DNA of 64,000 nt from Adiantum capillus-veneris (Eukaryota > Streptophyta > Polypodiopsida > Polypodiales > Pteridaceae). The notes below the pieces were generated by a model. It did not search any database. It saw only the letters and a program-made list of their open reading frames with translations, and was not told the DNA's origin. Positions 1 through 10,247 of the stretch are shown here, piece by piece. The translations under genes and the position numbers were made by a program. How positions within the stretch are numbered: position 1 is the stretch's first letter; each line of letters opens with the position of its first letter. The stretch spans positions 17,836,478 to 17,900,477 of the forward strand of contig CM043961.1 in the NCBI GenBank assembly GCA_014529385.2, in the 5' to 3' direction.

Positions 1-1540
1 TATTCACTAGGTAGAGCAAGGCTTGGTGATCCGTAAAAAACACAAACTTGTTGGCTAGAAGATAATGCCGAAATTTCTTCACAGCATATATCATTCCTAA
101 TCCTTCTCGCTCTGTTGTGGTGTAATTCTTCTCTGCATTGTTGAGCTGTCGACTGGCGTAACAGATAGGAAAATCCATGTTTCCTTCTTCTGGCTGAGCC
201 AGAATGCATCCTATTGCATATGCCGAAGCATCTATATGCACATGGAATATCTTCTCCCAATCTGGTGATTTCAAGACTGGAGCAGTAATGAGTGCCTCTT
301 TCAATTTCTTGAATGATTCCTCACACTCCTCTGTCCATTCAAAGTTCACTATTAGCCTGTAAAGTGGTTGGCCTATTATAGCGTACATGTAAATGAATCG
401 TCTATAATATCCGCAATGTCCCATAAAGCTCTGTACTTGTTTCGCATTGGTTGGTCTAGGCATATCCACTATAACTTTTATCTTCTCTAAATCCGTGGAT
501 ATTCCGTTTTGTGAGACAATATGTCCCAGAATTCTGCCCTGTCGGACCATAAACACACATTTCTCAGGATTGAGACAAATGCGATATGTCCTACATTTCT
601 CAAATACTTTTCTTAGGTGTTCTAGATGCTCATCTCTCAGAAGAGAATGTACACATAAGTCATCCATGTATATTTCTAGAAACAACCTTAAGTATTCTTT
701 GAAAGCATGCGTCATCAGCCTCTGGAAGGTTGCGGGAGCATTGGTTAGACCAAAAGGCATAACCCGATAAGCATAAATTCCCCACTCCGTTGCAAAAGCT
801 GTTTTATGTTGATCTTCCGGTGCTATGGCTAGCTGGTTATATCCTGAAAAACCATCAAGAAAGGAGTATGTTGTTTTCCCTGATACACGCTCTAGAACAT
901 GATCAGTTATCGGCAGGGGATAATTGTCCCTGATTGTTGCAGCATTCACTTTCTTTAAGTTGACACACACTCGGAGTTTTCCGTTCTTCTTGGGTACCAC
1001 CACAATCGGAGATACCCAATCGGTGTGTTCAATCTCGTATATGAATTCAGCTTCCATTAGCTTATCTATCTCTTCTTTGATTCGCTTAGCAAACGTATCA
1101 TTATATGTGTATGGTCTCTGTCTGCTAGGCTTTGCATCTTGTTTTAGTGGGATTGTGTGTTGGCATATCGATGGGTCAACTCCCTTAAGTCCTTATAAGA
1201 CCATGCAAACACATCCCTGTACTCTCTGAGAAGACTCAAAAGTCTCTCTTCCTCGCCTGGAGACAAATCTGTGGCTATGTACACCGGTCTAGGTGTCTCA
1301 CCTGGAGCTGCTAAATCAATTTTTTTGCATCCTCCGGTCCGTCATAAGATTCGTTCTCCTTTCTCTCTCGAATAGGTTGGGTTAATACCACCTTCCTATC
1401 CTCTATTGTGAATTTCCTGTAGTGAGAGGGAACATCCATGTTTTCCTTGATTTTGGCGTTTTCGTCCTCTCCACTCTCAATTTCTGTCGTCCAAACTTCT
1501 TTCAGAGTTTTCTTGAGCTCTCTGTACTTGTTTCTACGTT
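1..1540 (-). pseudogene. E1 pol: reverse transcriptase and start of RNase H (frameshifted at its 5' end, open at left edge)
   Basis: Reverse transcriptase/RNase H part of the retrotransposon polyprotein, which copies genomic RNA into DNA. Reading leftwards, the frame shows EHTDWVSPIVVVPKKNG near 1040-990, MPFGLTNAPATFQR near 760-720, the catalytic YMDD box at 659-670, IDASAYAIGCILAQ near 230-190 (start of RNase H) and FFTDHQALLYL at the very edge. From about 1185 down to 1 the frame is open and leaves the window. Two breaks are visible upstream: a one-base loss near 1186, between SYKDL and VDPSICQHTIPL, and another at the seven-A run near 1322-1328. The stretch 1330-1540 is poorly preserved linker. 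RT identity is certain; activity of this copy is unlikely. Confidence 0.9.
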
Positions 1541-3534
1541 CTAACTTGGACTCCGTGTGTTCTCTGTTGCGCTTGTTCTTTTCTGATTTTTTGTTTCAGT
1601 TTTCGTTTCATTCCTTTGAACTTGATTTCTTGAGCTTCTTTTGTCTTTTCGTAAGCTCTTTTGATCATTGCCTCTCATTCTTCCAGAAATCTTGTCCTTA
1701 ACACAATCTTCCGCCTTTACTAGCATTAGGAATTGATTTTTTCCTCTTATTCTAGGCATCGGATTGGTTCTAACCCCCTTTGTTTTTCTCTTTGCTCTAT
1801 AGCGTTTCTGGCGTTGTTTAGTTTGGTTCGGAAAATCATAAAATCGGACATCCGTTATAGTTTCTTCGTTTCCGCTTGAATTGTCCGTTGACTCGTTGTC
1901 TGCTTCATTTCCCCACTCTGGATGATCGGGAATGTCGTGAAACACCTCTTCTTCATCTTCCTTTTCCAGTGTATCGTTCTTTTCAGTTTCTTTTTCGAGT
2001 ACAGTTCTCAACATGAAGTACGGAACCACGTCGTACCCGTCCTTGTCGCAAAATTTCGTTGTGGGACCATCCGGAATTGCACAAACATCTAGGGTTGCTA
2101 GAATGTGTGTCCATTCTAATGGTTCAAGCGTGTCCTCTGGAAAGGGTTCTCCTATATAAGTTTCGTCTTCGATAGCCCTTTCTAAAACATATTCTTCTCG
2201 CCTCAGACTTCCACATTTCGAGGCCCACACATCCATAACTCCTTGGGCTTACCTAACCAAGCTGGAAATTCGGATCCCGCCAAAGTAGCTGAATCAAACT
2301 CCTCTACCGGTGTTCGGTTCACATCTTTGTAGCTATGGTCTTTCAGGTTCACACGTGTAGTGTTTCCATATTTCTCAGGTATATGTGATCGTAGCCCCAA
2401 TCCTGGACCATTTTCAACTGTCTCATGAATGGTCTTCCCAGTATGATATCATAGTTATTCTCCTTGCCAAAATCGACAATAGCAAAAGTATGTTCGTATT
2501 CAATGCCGCAAGAAGTCACTACGACTTTCTCTAATAACCCCATAGGTTTCTCCATGTGTCCATCTGCTAATTGGAGTTTCAACCTAGTCTTCCTTATTGC
2601 TGGTTTCCCCCATTTTTTCCAGATTTCTTTTGTAGCAATGGCTACCCCAGCTCCGCTGTCTAGTATTGCCATCGTGTTCACTCCTTGGAATTCAACTGGT
2701 AAGGTTGTATTCCCCTCTTCACCTTCGCAATACTCTCCGACCTTGTTTAAGGGTACAGGCTTAGCGTTCTTTTGTGGTTTGCTCAGCTCTTGTATACCCT
2801 CTTGCAGTCTCGATGTTGGGTCTTTTATCCCAAATTTCTCCAAGCATTTTCCTACAGTGGTCCACATATGTGGTCTTAGCCTCAAAAGCTCAGCTAGAGT
2901 GATAGTGCATGTCACTGGTGTTGACAAGATCTCTATCAATCCTTGCGAGTCCATGACTTTTTCTGATGAGATTCTTCGTGAGGGAAGTGCTCTAATCTCG
3001 GATTTTGCTTCATACTCTCCTAAGTATGAAGGTAAGGTATTCAGTGAATGAGGTTTGCTCTCCATTGTTCTAACAGAGCCCCCATCTCCCCAGTAAGATT
3101 GCAGATCCAAGTCCACTTGAGATCCTGCCTCAAATTCCACTATGGGAGGATTCCTGATTTCCTTGATGTCCCCAATTTGTCTGATTAGCTTGGCAACTTA
3201 GCTCGTTTGCAAAGTTTGCCTCTCTCACTTGTTTCCAAAATTCATTGTAATCCTCATCTCTTCCGTAAGACCTCTGTATGACTGGATGAAAACTCTCTAT
3301 CTCCTGATCGGTTGTGTTCAATACTATGCGGTCATCCTTGTGTGTATCTTCAGAATTTTGTGCACTGTGAGTCTTTTTAGCTACCCGTGAAATGATAGTC
3401 TCTTGCTCAATTGGGTTTTCCGTTCCACAATTCATTGTTTCTCTTGGTGGTTCTAATAAGGCTTGTGCAGTCTCGATCATTCTCTGGCATATTTCAAGTC
3501 TCTGCTTTTCCAATTCCGCGTTTGGATATGTCAT
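1541..3534 (-). pseudogene. E1 pol: N-terminal domain, retropepsin and charged linker (several frameshifts)
   Basis: Four overlapping minus-strand frames (3534-3130, 3140-2349, 2400-2203, 2236-1541) together make the segment between gag and RT, so at least three indels separate them. The 3140-2349 piece carries a retropepsin: TMAILDSGAGVAIATKE with the catalytic D-S-G triad, followed by YDIILGRPFM, the second conserved protease box. It would cleave the gag-pol precursor. The 2236-1541 piece is a highly charged linker (acidic first half, Lys/Arg-rich second half) of unknown role. Its upstream gag frame is separated from 3534 only by one TAG at 3541-3543; in E2 the aligned codon is CAA, so the stop in E1 probably arose by mutation. 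Confidence 0.85.
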
Positions 3535-3540
3535 CCACCT

Positions 3541-6519
3541 CTATTCTTGTGTTTGTTTGTTCTTTAACCTAGCTTCGTAAGCTCTCATCAGTGCGTCCAA
3601 TGGTTTGTGTACTTTGTCGACTAGCACTGATCCCCCTGAGTTTAAGCTCGTTGTTTCTTTGATACTCTTTTGTTTCGTTCTTTCCGGGCTCATCTCTCGT
3701 TTCCCGTTTTGACTCTCAAGTTTTTCTAATCTATCTTTAGTTCGCTTTAGTTCCTCAGCTAGAATAGCATCTTCACGTTCTTTTCTCAACTTCATGCGTG
3801 CTTTTCTAGCTTTCCATGTGTTTCTCTGACTCCGCGGTCCTTGACTAACCACTTCAGTCGCTAACTTTCCATTCTCAAGTTCTCTAGTGGTTTTCTTAGC
3901 TTGAGCTCTAGTAACAACTTGCGTTGGTATCAGAGTTTCATTTTCAGACCCACTGCTAGTAGGAATAGTTTCTAGCATATTCAATGTCGTCTTTTGCACT
4001 TTGTTTGGATTCTTTGAACAATCCTCAATGAAGTGAGTAACCCCACACTCAGTGCAATAAGCGTTAATTCTAATGATTTCCGTATGTGGACAAACATTCA
4101 TCAGATGGTCACCTCCACACTTGTAACAGGGTCCTAGTGCTGGTCTTGGTCCCACTTGATTCGTCCTTTGTGGATAGGATGGTCTTTGTCCTGTTAACCC
4201 TCCATGAGCTATGAACATCAATGTTCTTGCGTCCAAATTGTATCTCTCTTCATCAGAAGCACTTGTAACTGTTGGTATTCCAACATTCCCAATCATGCCC
4301 CATGGTTCTGGTTGTTTGGGTTCTTCTGGTGGGTAATACACAGTTGGAGACATGCGTGCACCAGATTCTTCATAATAGGCTTGAACAGGCACTAAGGCTT
4401 GTTCTTCCTGATTCTCTAAGGTTGGTGCATATCTAATGCCCACTGGTCTTGCTCCTGGTAAAGGTGGTTGTTGTCCCAATACCGGTTGCGGTCTTTCTAT
4501 CCCCATAGGTCCTGGTACATTTCCCGTAGGGTATCGAGGTACTGGATGTACCTGAGGTGGTGCTAATTGAGCAAGAGGTGCATACTGACGCTCCCTTACA
4601 TACCCTTTGTTGTAATAGCACTCCTCTGTTGGATGTTTTGTCCATTTTTGTTCAATAGCACACCATTTCAGTGGTTTTGGCAATGGTTTTTGGTATGGTG
4701 CCATCCTTTTTAGAGCCTCTTCTATCATTTGCTCTACATTTGGCATGGTTGTTGTTTGAACATTCTTTTTAGTGGTAGTCTCGCTCGCTACGGAGGAAGA
4801 GCTACTGGATGCAAAATCTGTATCCACTGACACCTCTCCATAAACTGTACAGTTATCCACTAAGTACAATGCTTCTCTCGTTACTTGCTCGAAACTTGTA
4901 CAAGCTTTCAAGTGCAAGTCCTTCTTGAGAGTGTCGTTTCTCAATCCTTCAATAAAGAGAACAGATAGTCTGTCATCTTGTGGTCGTTCACGTACTGGAC
5001 ATCTCTCAAGGTATTGTTTGAAGCGAAGTGAAGCTTCCTTCACTTTTTCGTGTTCTCTCTGTTTAAAAGCATATATTTGTGAGACCGTATTGTGCTTAAT
5101 CCCTCGTTTTGAGAATTCCTCAGCAAACTCTCTTAGCAAATGGTCAATGTCATGGAATCCCCCTCTGTTCAGTGGTTGAAACCATGTCAATGCCGTACCT
5201 TCTAGAGTAAGTCCAAATCCCTCGTATTGTGTATGGAAATCTGTTATCTGCTCAGCTCTTAAGACTTGCTTAAAGAGTGACACATGTGCATACGGATCTC
5301 CTGAACCACCATACTTCTTTGGCATACACTTGGCTACTTGAGATGGTCTCATACGTCTATGGTATGCTACCAATCTCATTGCTCCTGTGGCCCGGCTAAA
5401 GCTTTCTCTAGCATCATGGACTTCATGGGTTACCCTTGTCGGTTCCCCTGCCCTGAATCTACTACTAGGAGGTAAATGTGATGGTTCTGCTTCGAACCTT
5501 GGACCTGGAGTGGTATACGTGGGGATTGGAACTGCACTACCTTGATTCGTATCCATTGACTCTCTAGAATGTAATGATCTCATTGGTCCGGGCTTCGAGT
5601 ACTGAGGTTGACTGAAAGAGTCAGCAGCCTGAGTTCTTTGTCCTCCTGTTGTCATTGGGTTTTGCACTCCATTTGTTGGTGCTGGTCTTTGTGAGCTAGA
5701 AGTAACATAATACTGATGTAGTGGTCCCCCAAAGTATGTATATCCTTCTAATTCTTTCTTGCCCATTGTTGAGTATTGCCTCCCATACTTGTCGTAAGCG
5801 GCAATTTTCACTTCCGATCCCTCTGTGTAGGTAAATACATAAAGTTTTTCTTGGTCTGTCAACTCTCTGGTGTAGGGTTCTTCACATCTATAATAGAGAT
5901 CTTGCTCCCCATTATTATATTTGTATAGCCCCACATAGATGTTATCAATGTTGATCCTTGTAGTTTCATTCTCTCTTCTTAACCTCGCATCAGGGAAGTT
6001 CATTATTGGTGCTTTCTCCTCGAGTTCTTCATCTAATTTGGCTTTGGTTCCCATCAATCCCCACTTGTCCACAATGTTAGGGTTTAGGACTACCAAGTAC
6101 ATGGTACCCTCGTCATCTAGATATCTATCTCCGCTATAGCTCACAGGCACTAAGTCCTTGAACTCACTAGGTCTATCTTCTATCTTTACACAATAGCGGT
6201 CCATTCCATCTTTGTAGATCTTGGCACCTTGCTCATTGTCGTACTGATATTTTGTGAACAATAGCTTCATTGTGGCAGAAGGGTTTGATGATCCTGCTGC
6301 CATATTTTCTCTATTGTTCAAGTTCAAGTGTTCCAAGTGTTCGGTGAAAATCTCGTAAGATCTCTCCGAAGAAGTATCAGAAACACTTCCTTCAAAGATC
6401 GGCTCTAATGGTTGCACCCAACTTTGGTTTACACTTCCCTCGGTTAATATGACACTTGCTTGTTCCCCTTGTTTTGGTTGGTTATTCTGGAGATTCCTGC
6501 CCGATCTCAAATTCATCAA
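3541..6519 (-). CDS. E1 gag, 992 residues
   Basis: Structural protein that would form the cytoplasmic virus-like particle and package element RNA. The frame is open for 992 codons. The retrotransposon gag core lies around residues 380-560 (YGGSGDPYAHVSLFKQVLRA, then LTWFQPL and LRFKQYLERCP). Two zinc knuckles of the short form C-x2-C-x3-H-x4-C follow near residues 797-810 (CYKCGGDHLMNVC) and 821-834 (CTECGVTHFIEDC). The C-terminus is rich in Lys, Glu and Arg and looks coiled-coil-prone. The N-terminal 350 residues precede the recognised gag core and have no family I know. Start: the Met-Met at 6519 begins the frame just after the leader. The same domain order is seen in E2 gag (20140-21807 plus 9624-10247). 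Confidence 0.88.
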   Translation of the reverse strand: MMNLRSGRNLQNNQPKQGEQASVILTEGSVNQSWVQPLEPIFEGSVSDTSSERSYEIFTEHLEHLNLNNRENMAAGSSNPSATMKLLFTKYQYDNEQGAKIYKDGMDRYCVKIEDRPSEFKDLVPVSYSGDRYLDDEGTMYLVVLNPNIVDKWGLMGTKAKLDEELEEKAPIMNFPDARLRRENETTRINIDNIYVGLYKYNNGEQDLYYRCEEPYTRELTDQEKLYVFTYTEGSEVKIAAYDKYGRQYSTMGKKELEGYTYFGGPLHQYYVTSSSQRPAPTNGVQNPMTTGGQRTQAADSFSQPQYSKPGPMRSLHSRESMDTNQGSAVPIPTYTTPGPRFEAEPSHLPPSSRFRAGEPTRVTHEVHDARESFSRATGAMRLVAYHRRMRPSQVAKCMPKKYGGSGDPYAHVSLFKQVLRAEQITDFHTQYEGFGLTLEGTALTWFQPLNRGGFHDIDHLLREFAEEFSKRGIKHNTVSQIYAFKQREHEKVKEASLRFKQYLERCPVRERPQDDRLSVLFIEGLRNDTLKKDLHLKACTSFEQVTREALYLVDNCTVYGEVSVDTDFASSSSSSVASETTTKKNVQTTTMPNVEQMIEEALKRMAPYQKPLPKPLKWCAIEQKWTKHPTEECYYNKGYVRERQYAPLAQLAPPQVHPVPRYPTGNVPGPMGIERPQPVLGQQPPLPGARPVGIRYAPTLENQEEQALVPVQAYYEESGARMSPTVYYPPEEPKQPEPWGMIGNVGIPTVTSASDEERYNLDARTLMFIAHGGLTGQRPSYPQRTNQVGPRPALGPCYKCGGDHLMNVCPHTEIIRINAYCTECGVTHFIEDCSKNPNKVQKTTLNMLETIPTSSGSENETLIPTQVVTRAQAKKTTRELENGKLATEVVSQGPRSQRNTWKARKARMKLRKEREDAILAEELKRTKDRLEKLESQNGKREMSPERTKQKSIKETTSLNSGGSVLVDKVHKPLDALMRAYEARLKNKQTQE

Positions 6520-6680
6520 TTCCCCTAAAGGACTTTAACTTTTCCGTCTCGGTAATTTGTTTTCCCAAGTTTTTGTGGTCAGAATTGATCCAAACTGATT
6601 GATACTTGGTCAATTGTTTAATCTTGTCAGTTGGACAACTTCTGTTTCATCAAGTGAGAATTTTGTTGCAGTTATGCTGA

Positions 6681-6710
6681 AAAAGACATTATACGCGTAT
6701 GATGTCTTTT
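6681..6710. repeat. Palindrome P1 of E1 leader (one mismatched pair), core ATACGCGTAT
   Basis: A 30-base inverted repeat with arms AAAAGACAT and ATGTCTTTT around ATACGCGTAT. One arm position is mismatched (ATTATACGCG against CGCGTATGAT). First of four in the leader. Confidence 0.9.
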
Positions 6711-6963
6711 TTCACAGATTTGGACTATTTTGGTTATGCTCACTCTCAGTAGCCCCCTTATGCTCTGTCCACTCACAAAATTTAGTTTGAACTCTGTTTG
6801 AGCAAGTTATGGCTAATTTAGGCTTTTCTTGGCAATTTTCCGCTTTTGACTTGTTTTGGGTCAATTGTGATCCAAATGGGATGAAACTTGAAATATAACC
6901 TCTAGACAGCTATTACAATGGATCTGTGTTGGCAAAGTATCAAAATATGTCCAAAATTAGGTC

Positions 6964-6991
6964 AAAGACATCATACGCGTATGATGTCTTT
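6964..6991. repeat. Palindrome P2 of E1 leader (perfect, 28 bases)
   Basis: Perfect 28-base palindrome with half-site AAAGACATCATACG. It contains the same core as P1. Confidence 0.92.
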
Positions 6992-7087
6992 TTCATCAAT
7001 TTGGGTCAAGACTTGATATTTATGCTTTCTACAGTGTTTGTAACAATCTTGTCAGGTCAGATATCAAAAATAAGCAGTGGATGTGCT

Positions 7088-7117
7088 AAAAGACATTATA
7101 CGCGTATGATGTCTTTT
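7088..7117. repeat. Palindrome P3 of E1 leader (one mismatched pair)
   Basis: Thirty bases, the same sequence as P1 including the same mismatched arm position, so P1 and P3 are probably copies of one another. Confidence 0.9.
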
Positions 7118-7375
7118 GTCCCAGATTTTGACTATTCTTGGTTTTAAGCCTTCTCCAATGTTTATAATTGAGTTTCAAGTGTTTTTGTCAGGTTTGAATG
7201 TAAACACAAGATCTGAATCCAAAATTTCCTATTCTTTGCGTTTCTTGGACTCCGGCTTGTCTTTTTGGGTTTCTTTGAGTGTTAATGCTCTTGTTTTAAG
7301 TTGAAATTAGGGTATAACCCCCCTTTTGAACACTCTGGTAAAGTCAAAATTTCTGTTTTGGTCTCTATTTGGTCA

Positions 7376-7405
7376 TTTAGACATCATACGCGTATGATGT
7401 CTAAA
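7376..7405. repeat. Palindrome P4 of E1 leader (perfect, 30 bases)
   Basis: Perfect 30-base palindrome with half-site TTTAGACATCATACG. The outermost bases differ from P2 (TTTA...TAAA instead of AAA...TTT), yet both arms changed together, so complementarity is kept. Confidence 0.92.
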
Positions 7406-7919
7406 GTTGCAGATTTCCAGTTTTTTGGCACAAAATCCTTCCTAAAGCTTTCTCAAGTGCTCAGTAGCTCCCAGATACACAGAAAATTTCTCTGACTTTT
7501 GTTTATTGCAAGTTTCACTACTAACTCGATGGTTTAGTGATCTATCATGCAATCAACCATATCAAGCAAATATTCCAATGATTACTAGCTCCAGATCAGG
7601 ATCAAATGAAGTCCTACCTAAGCTATTCCTAATCATAAAATGGGTTTGGTAATTGTGATTTTAAAGAGATCCACTGTCACTCTCGGACTAGCAAATTCTT
7701 CTTCTATCAAAAACTACTCAACACCAACAAAACAACAAACAAATCTAAGCTAAACTAAAAATACTGTCAACGCGGAAGACCCAGGAATACCCCACTTCCT
7801 AGTATCTCTCGAGATCTTCGGAGTCCACCACTCCTAGATCTTTTCTAACTAAAGTATACAAAGTAGTTTATACGACTCACCTCGTAGGATTAGTCTAAGT
7901 CACCTACTTAGGGCTCTCG

Positions 7920-7937
7920 TCCCCGACAGCGGCGCCA
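7920..7937 (-). other. E1 primer-binding site, tRNA-Asp-like
   Basis: On the minus strand this reads TGGCGCCGCTGTCGGGGA, two bases inside the end of the 5' LTR. It matches 16 of 18 positions of the usual plant tRNA-Asp primer site. It sets the orientation of E1 and marks where minus-strand DNA synthesis would start. Confidence 0.8.
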
Positions 7938-7939
7938 AA

Positions 7940-8563
7940 TGTTAAGGCGGTTACGCCGCTAGCGGAAGCTAAAAAGTGAGAACTCAACCAACAACAGAAT
8001 TTGTCAGACGAGGACGGAGCTTGACCCGCAGGCGCATGGAAACAACTAGGTGGGTGTCAAATCACCTACTCGACCTTCTAATGACAATCACTACTAAGGA
8101 AATCAAATCTAAGTTCTAAAATACGCAAGTGACTGAAATCCGTACTACGAACGAATGCTATACGAAACAGGATCAAGAATCATTGAATCGATCTCAAACT
8201 CAAGGGGAAGTCTATACACTAGGTAAGAACAACACCCTAAAGACTTGAACTGCAAAATCAACCTATAACCACTCCGTGCGGTAAATGCGTATGAAGACAG
8301 GCCGAAAAATACAGGTGATCGAAACTTGACCCCGATGGTACTAATGTGTAGCTCTACTCGTTGTGGTTCTATAGATATGTTGCACGCTCAATTCCGACAC
8401 ACGAGTTGGAAGAAAACTCACACCGAAGCTCGTAGGAACTTACCACACATAGAAGCCGATAGCGCGCACTCTTGGTATCTGTGCGTAGCTCTCGCCGTTG
8501 CTAACACAATGGCGGTGTCGCTTCTCCAATGGCGGCTCCGTAGCTCGCATAGCAAGTAGATAA

Positions 8564-8620
<57 letters not shown>

Positions 8621-8915
8621 ACTCTCAGACACAGTCACGGCGCTCAAAAAACTCCCTTTGATTAATAATCTCTCTCTTTAGGTTACAAAAACTTTGGCTT
8701 ATATACCTCAGCCTTGGAGGTGAGAACATCTCTAACTAATTACATCAGCAAGTGAAATTACTTCGAGATTACAAGCTGGAAACTCAATTGAGTCCCGTTA
8801 CTTAATGAATGGCTCAAATCAAAATTAATGTCGGAAAGACATTTATTACAATCAATGGTTACAAAATGATGAGTGTGAGCAAAAAATGTGGGTGTGATCC
8901 TCTGCTGGCTCAACA
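7940..8915 (-). repeat. E1 5' LTR (976 bp)
   Basis: Bounded by TGTTAAGG at the plus-strand left end and CTCAACA at the right end, so it begins TG and ends CA on either strand. A TATATAA box on the minus strand sits at 8705-8699, inside a GGTATATAAG context, and is the likely promoter. A TC repeat (8566-8618) lies downstream of it. The overall layout (promoter position, GCATGGAAAC...GGGTGTCAA phrase) parallels the E2 LTR. The 3' LTR is off the window, so age cannot be read. Confidence 0.75.
8566..8618. repeat. (TC)n microsatellite in E1 LTR
   Basis: About 26 uninterrupted TC units. Confidence 0.95.
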
Positions 8916-9612
8916 GTATCTTTAATCCCATCTTCCCCAAGTTGCCTACTTCATCCCATATATGTGGTCTAATCTTAAGCAGTTCAGATAGAGTAATGGT
9001 GCACTGTATTGGAGCTGACATCAACTCTTGCATACTCTTTGTATCCATCATCTTGGATATGGATTTCCTCTAAGATGGCACAACTCTAGTTTCTGAGTCT
9101 GCCTCATGTTCTCCTATGTATGAGGGTAAGGTCTTCAAGGACTCTGGTTTGATTTCAATTGAAACTTCCATCCCTGCATCTCCATTTAGAGATTGAATGT
9201 CTCCCTGATAGACTTCGTGCCCTGTATTGACCTCAGTTATGGGTGTAGATTGGAAAGTCGCGCTTCCATCTTTTGCACTTCTAATTGCTTCCCACAATTC
9301 ATTTGGCCATGGCTCATCTATCTCTGGGATAGGTACCATAAATTGTGATCTTGACCTTGCATCATTAGTGGTGTTGGCCACTACTTGATCATCTAGTTGC
9401 ATTTCTAGGTTGTTGGTTTCTTGTGTTGCAGTCTTTGCTTGCACATCCTTTTGTGATTCTAGCTCAATGTTTCTTTGAGTTAATGTTTCAACAACCTTTG
9501 CCTTAGGCATTTCAAATCCAACACTTTTTGGTTTTGTTTCTGGAGATGGAATTGGTGCTTCAGGCTCCATCATTGCCTGTGCAGTTTTTACCAATTCCTT
9601 ACACATTTTCAA
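8916..9612 (-). pseudogene. E2 pol N-terminal region (interrupted by E1)
   Basis: Two minus-strand frames, 9612-9070 and 9051 leftwards. The first is an acidic/polar region matching the E1 segment 3534-3130 in position, ending KTLPSYIGEHEADSETR, which aligns with NTLPSYLGEYEAKSEIR of E1. The second contains CTITLSELLKIRPHIWDEV, homologous to the block just upstream of the E1 protease. The frame stops making sense at 8915, where the E1 LTR begins, so the protease and RT are lost from this side. Role: N-terminal part of the E2 polyprotein; non-functional. Confidence 0.8.
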
Positions 9613-9623
9613 CCTCTCAGTCT

Positions 9624-10247
9624 CTACCTCATCACATGAGGATATTTCATCCCTCGTTGCTCTATGGTTTGGTTGGGTTTCAATCTAGCCTCATATGCTT
9701 CTAGTGCAGCATCTAATGGCTCTAGGACTTTGTCTACCAACACAGATCCTCTGGAAGACGCCTTCCTTGGTTTCTTATCGCTCACCACCGTTTTGTTTTC
9801 CCGTTCTTGTTTTAACTGCTCCTTTGTCTCTTGTAATTCTGTTTGTAGTACAGTTTGATTTGTAATTGTTTTTGCTTTAATTCTGTCTCTTTCGGCTTTC
9901 CAGGATTTTCTCTCAGTCCTCAGTGACACACTAGTTGTTTTCCCTTGTTTGGATTGTTGATCTTTCTCCTCATTAGCTTGGTCCTCAGCATTTTCTTTTG
10001 CTTGGGCTCTAGTCACTACCTTCACAGGAATTTTGGTTTCTGCCTCTGATCCACTTGGAGAAGGTACCACTCCCACAACATTCATTGTTGTTTTTCGCTG
10101 TTTGTTTGGGTGTTTTGGACAATTTGGAACAATGTGTGTAATGGCACACTCCAAACAATATCCAATTATCTCTACACGAGAACAATTCTTGGCCCAATGA
10201 TTACCTCCACACTTGTAGCACGGTCCATCTTGTTGAGTCACTGGTGG
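9624..10247 (-). pseudogene. E2 gag C-terminal half with two zinc knuckles (cut by E3)
   Basis: Encodes CYKCGGNHWAKNC and CLECAITHIVPNC, both C-x2-C-x3-H-x4-C nucleic-acid-binding knuckles as in E1 gag, then a charged, coiled-coil-prone tail. It is interrupted at 10247/10248 by the E3 5' LTR. The upstream half of the same frame resumes at 20140. Taking out E3 together with one copy of the 4-bp target duplication leaves the frame continuous, so E2 gag was still a good frame at this point when E3 landed. Downstream, the frame runs past the position where E1 has its gag TAG (E2 has CAA) and stops at 9624. Confidence 0.85.

Larger units (their letters stand above)
6520..7919 (-). other. E1 untranslated leader between primer site and gag
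   Basis: About 1.4 kb without a credible reading frame. It holds four near-perfect palindromes, each annotated separately, separated by about 282, 125 and 288 bases centre to centre. The sequence between them is T-rich on the plus strand and includes a GATGAAACTT-type phrase (near 6882) that is also found repeatedly in the E2 leader. Long leaders are normal for Tat/Ogre-type elements; a regularly placed palindrome is not something I know from them. Confidence 0.7.
1..8915 (-). mobile_element. Ty3/gypsy LTR retrotransposon E1 (5' part; 3' part beyond left edge)
   Basis: Read on the minus strand the order is 5' LTR (8915-7940), tRNA-Asp-like primer site (7937-7920), a long leader with palindromes, gag (6519-3541), aspartic protease, an acidic/basic linker, reverse transcriptase and RNase H, which run off the left edge. 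RT before integrase is the Ty3/gypsy order; the integrase and 3' LTR would lie left of the window. Protease-RT linker frames carry several indels, so this copy is probably not autonomous. It abuts E2 pol at 8916, so it most likely inserted into E2; the adjoining bases GTATC (8916-8920) would be the target duplication, but its mate is out of view. The tRNA-Asp-like primer and large gag suggest the Tat/Athila side of the family (inference). Confidence 0.85.
8916..10247 (-). mobile_element. Ty3/gypsy element E2, internal fragment left of E3 insertion
   Basis: Carries, on the minus strand, the end of gag and the start of pol of E2. It is bounded on the left by the E1 LTR and on the right by the E3 5' LTR. 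The rest of E2 lies at 20140-25295 and beyond the left edge. The protein sequence is related to, but clearly distinct from, E1 (for example two short-form zinc knuckles and the CTITL(S/A)ELL(K/R)(I/L)RPH block are shared). Confidence 0.82.

Noticed and set aside
7920-7937. tRNA gene at tRNA-like sequences (also 24338 and 56016)
   Set aside because: Only 12-18 bases complementary to tRNA 3' ends are present next to LTRs, so these are primer-binding sites, not tRNA genes. No rRNA or tRNA gene was found elsewhere.
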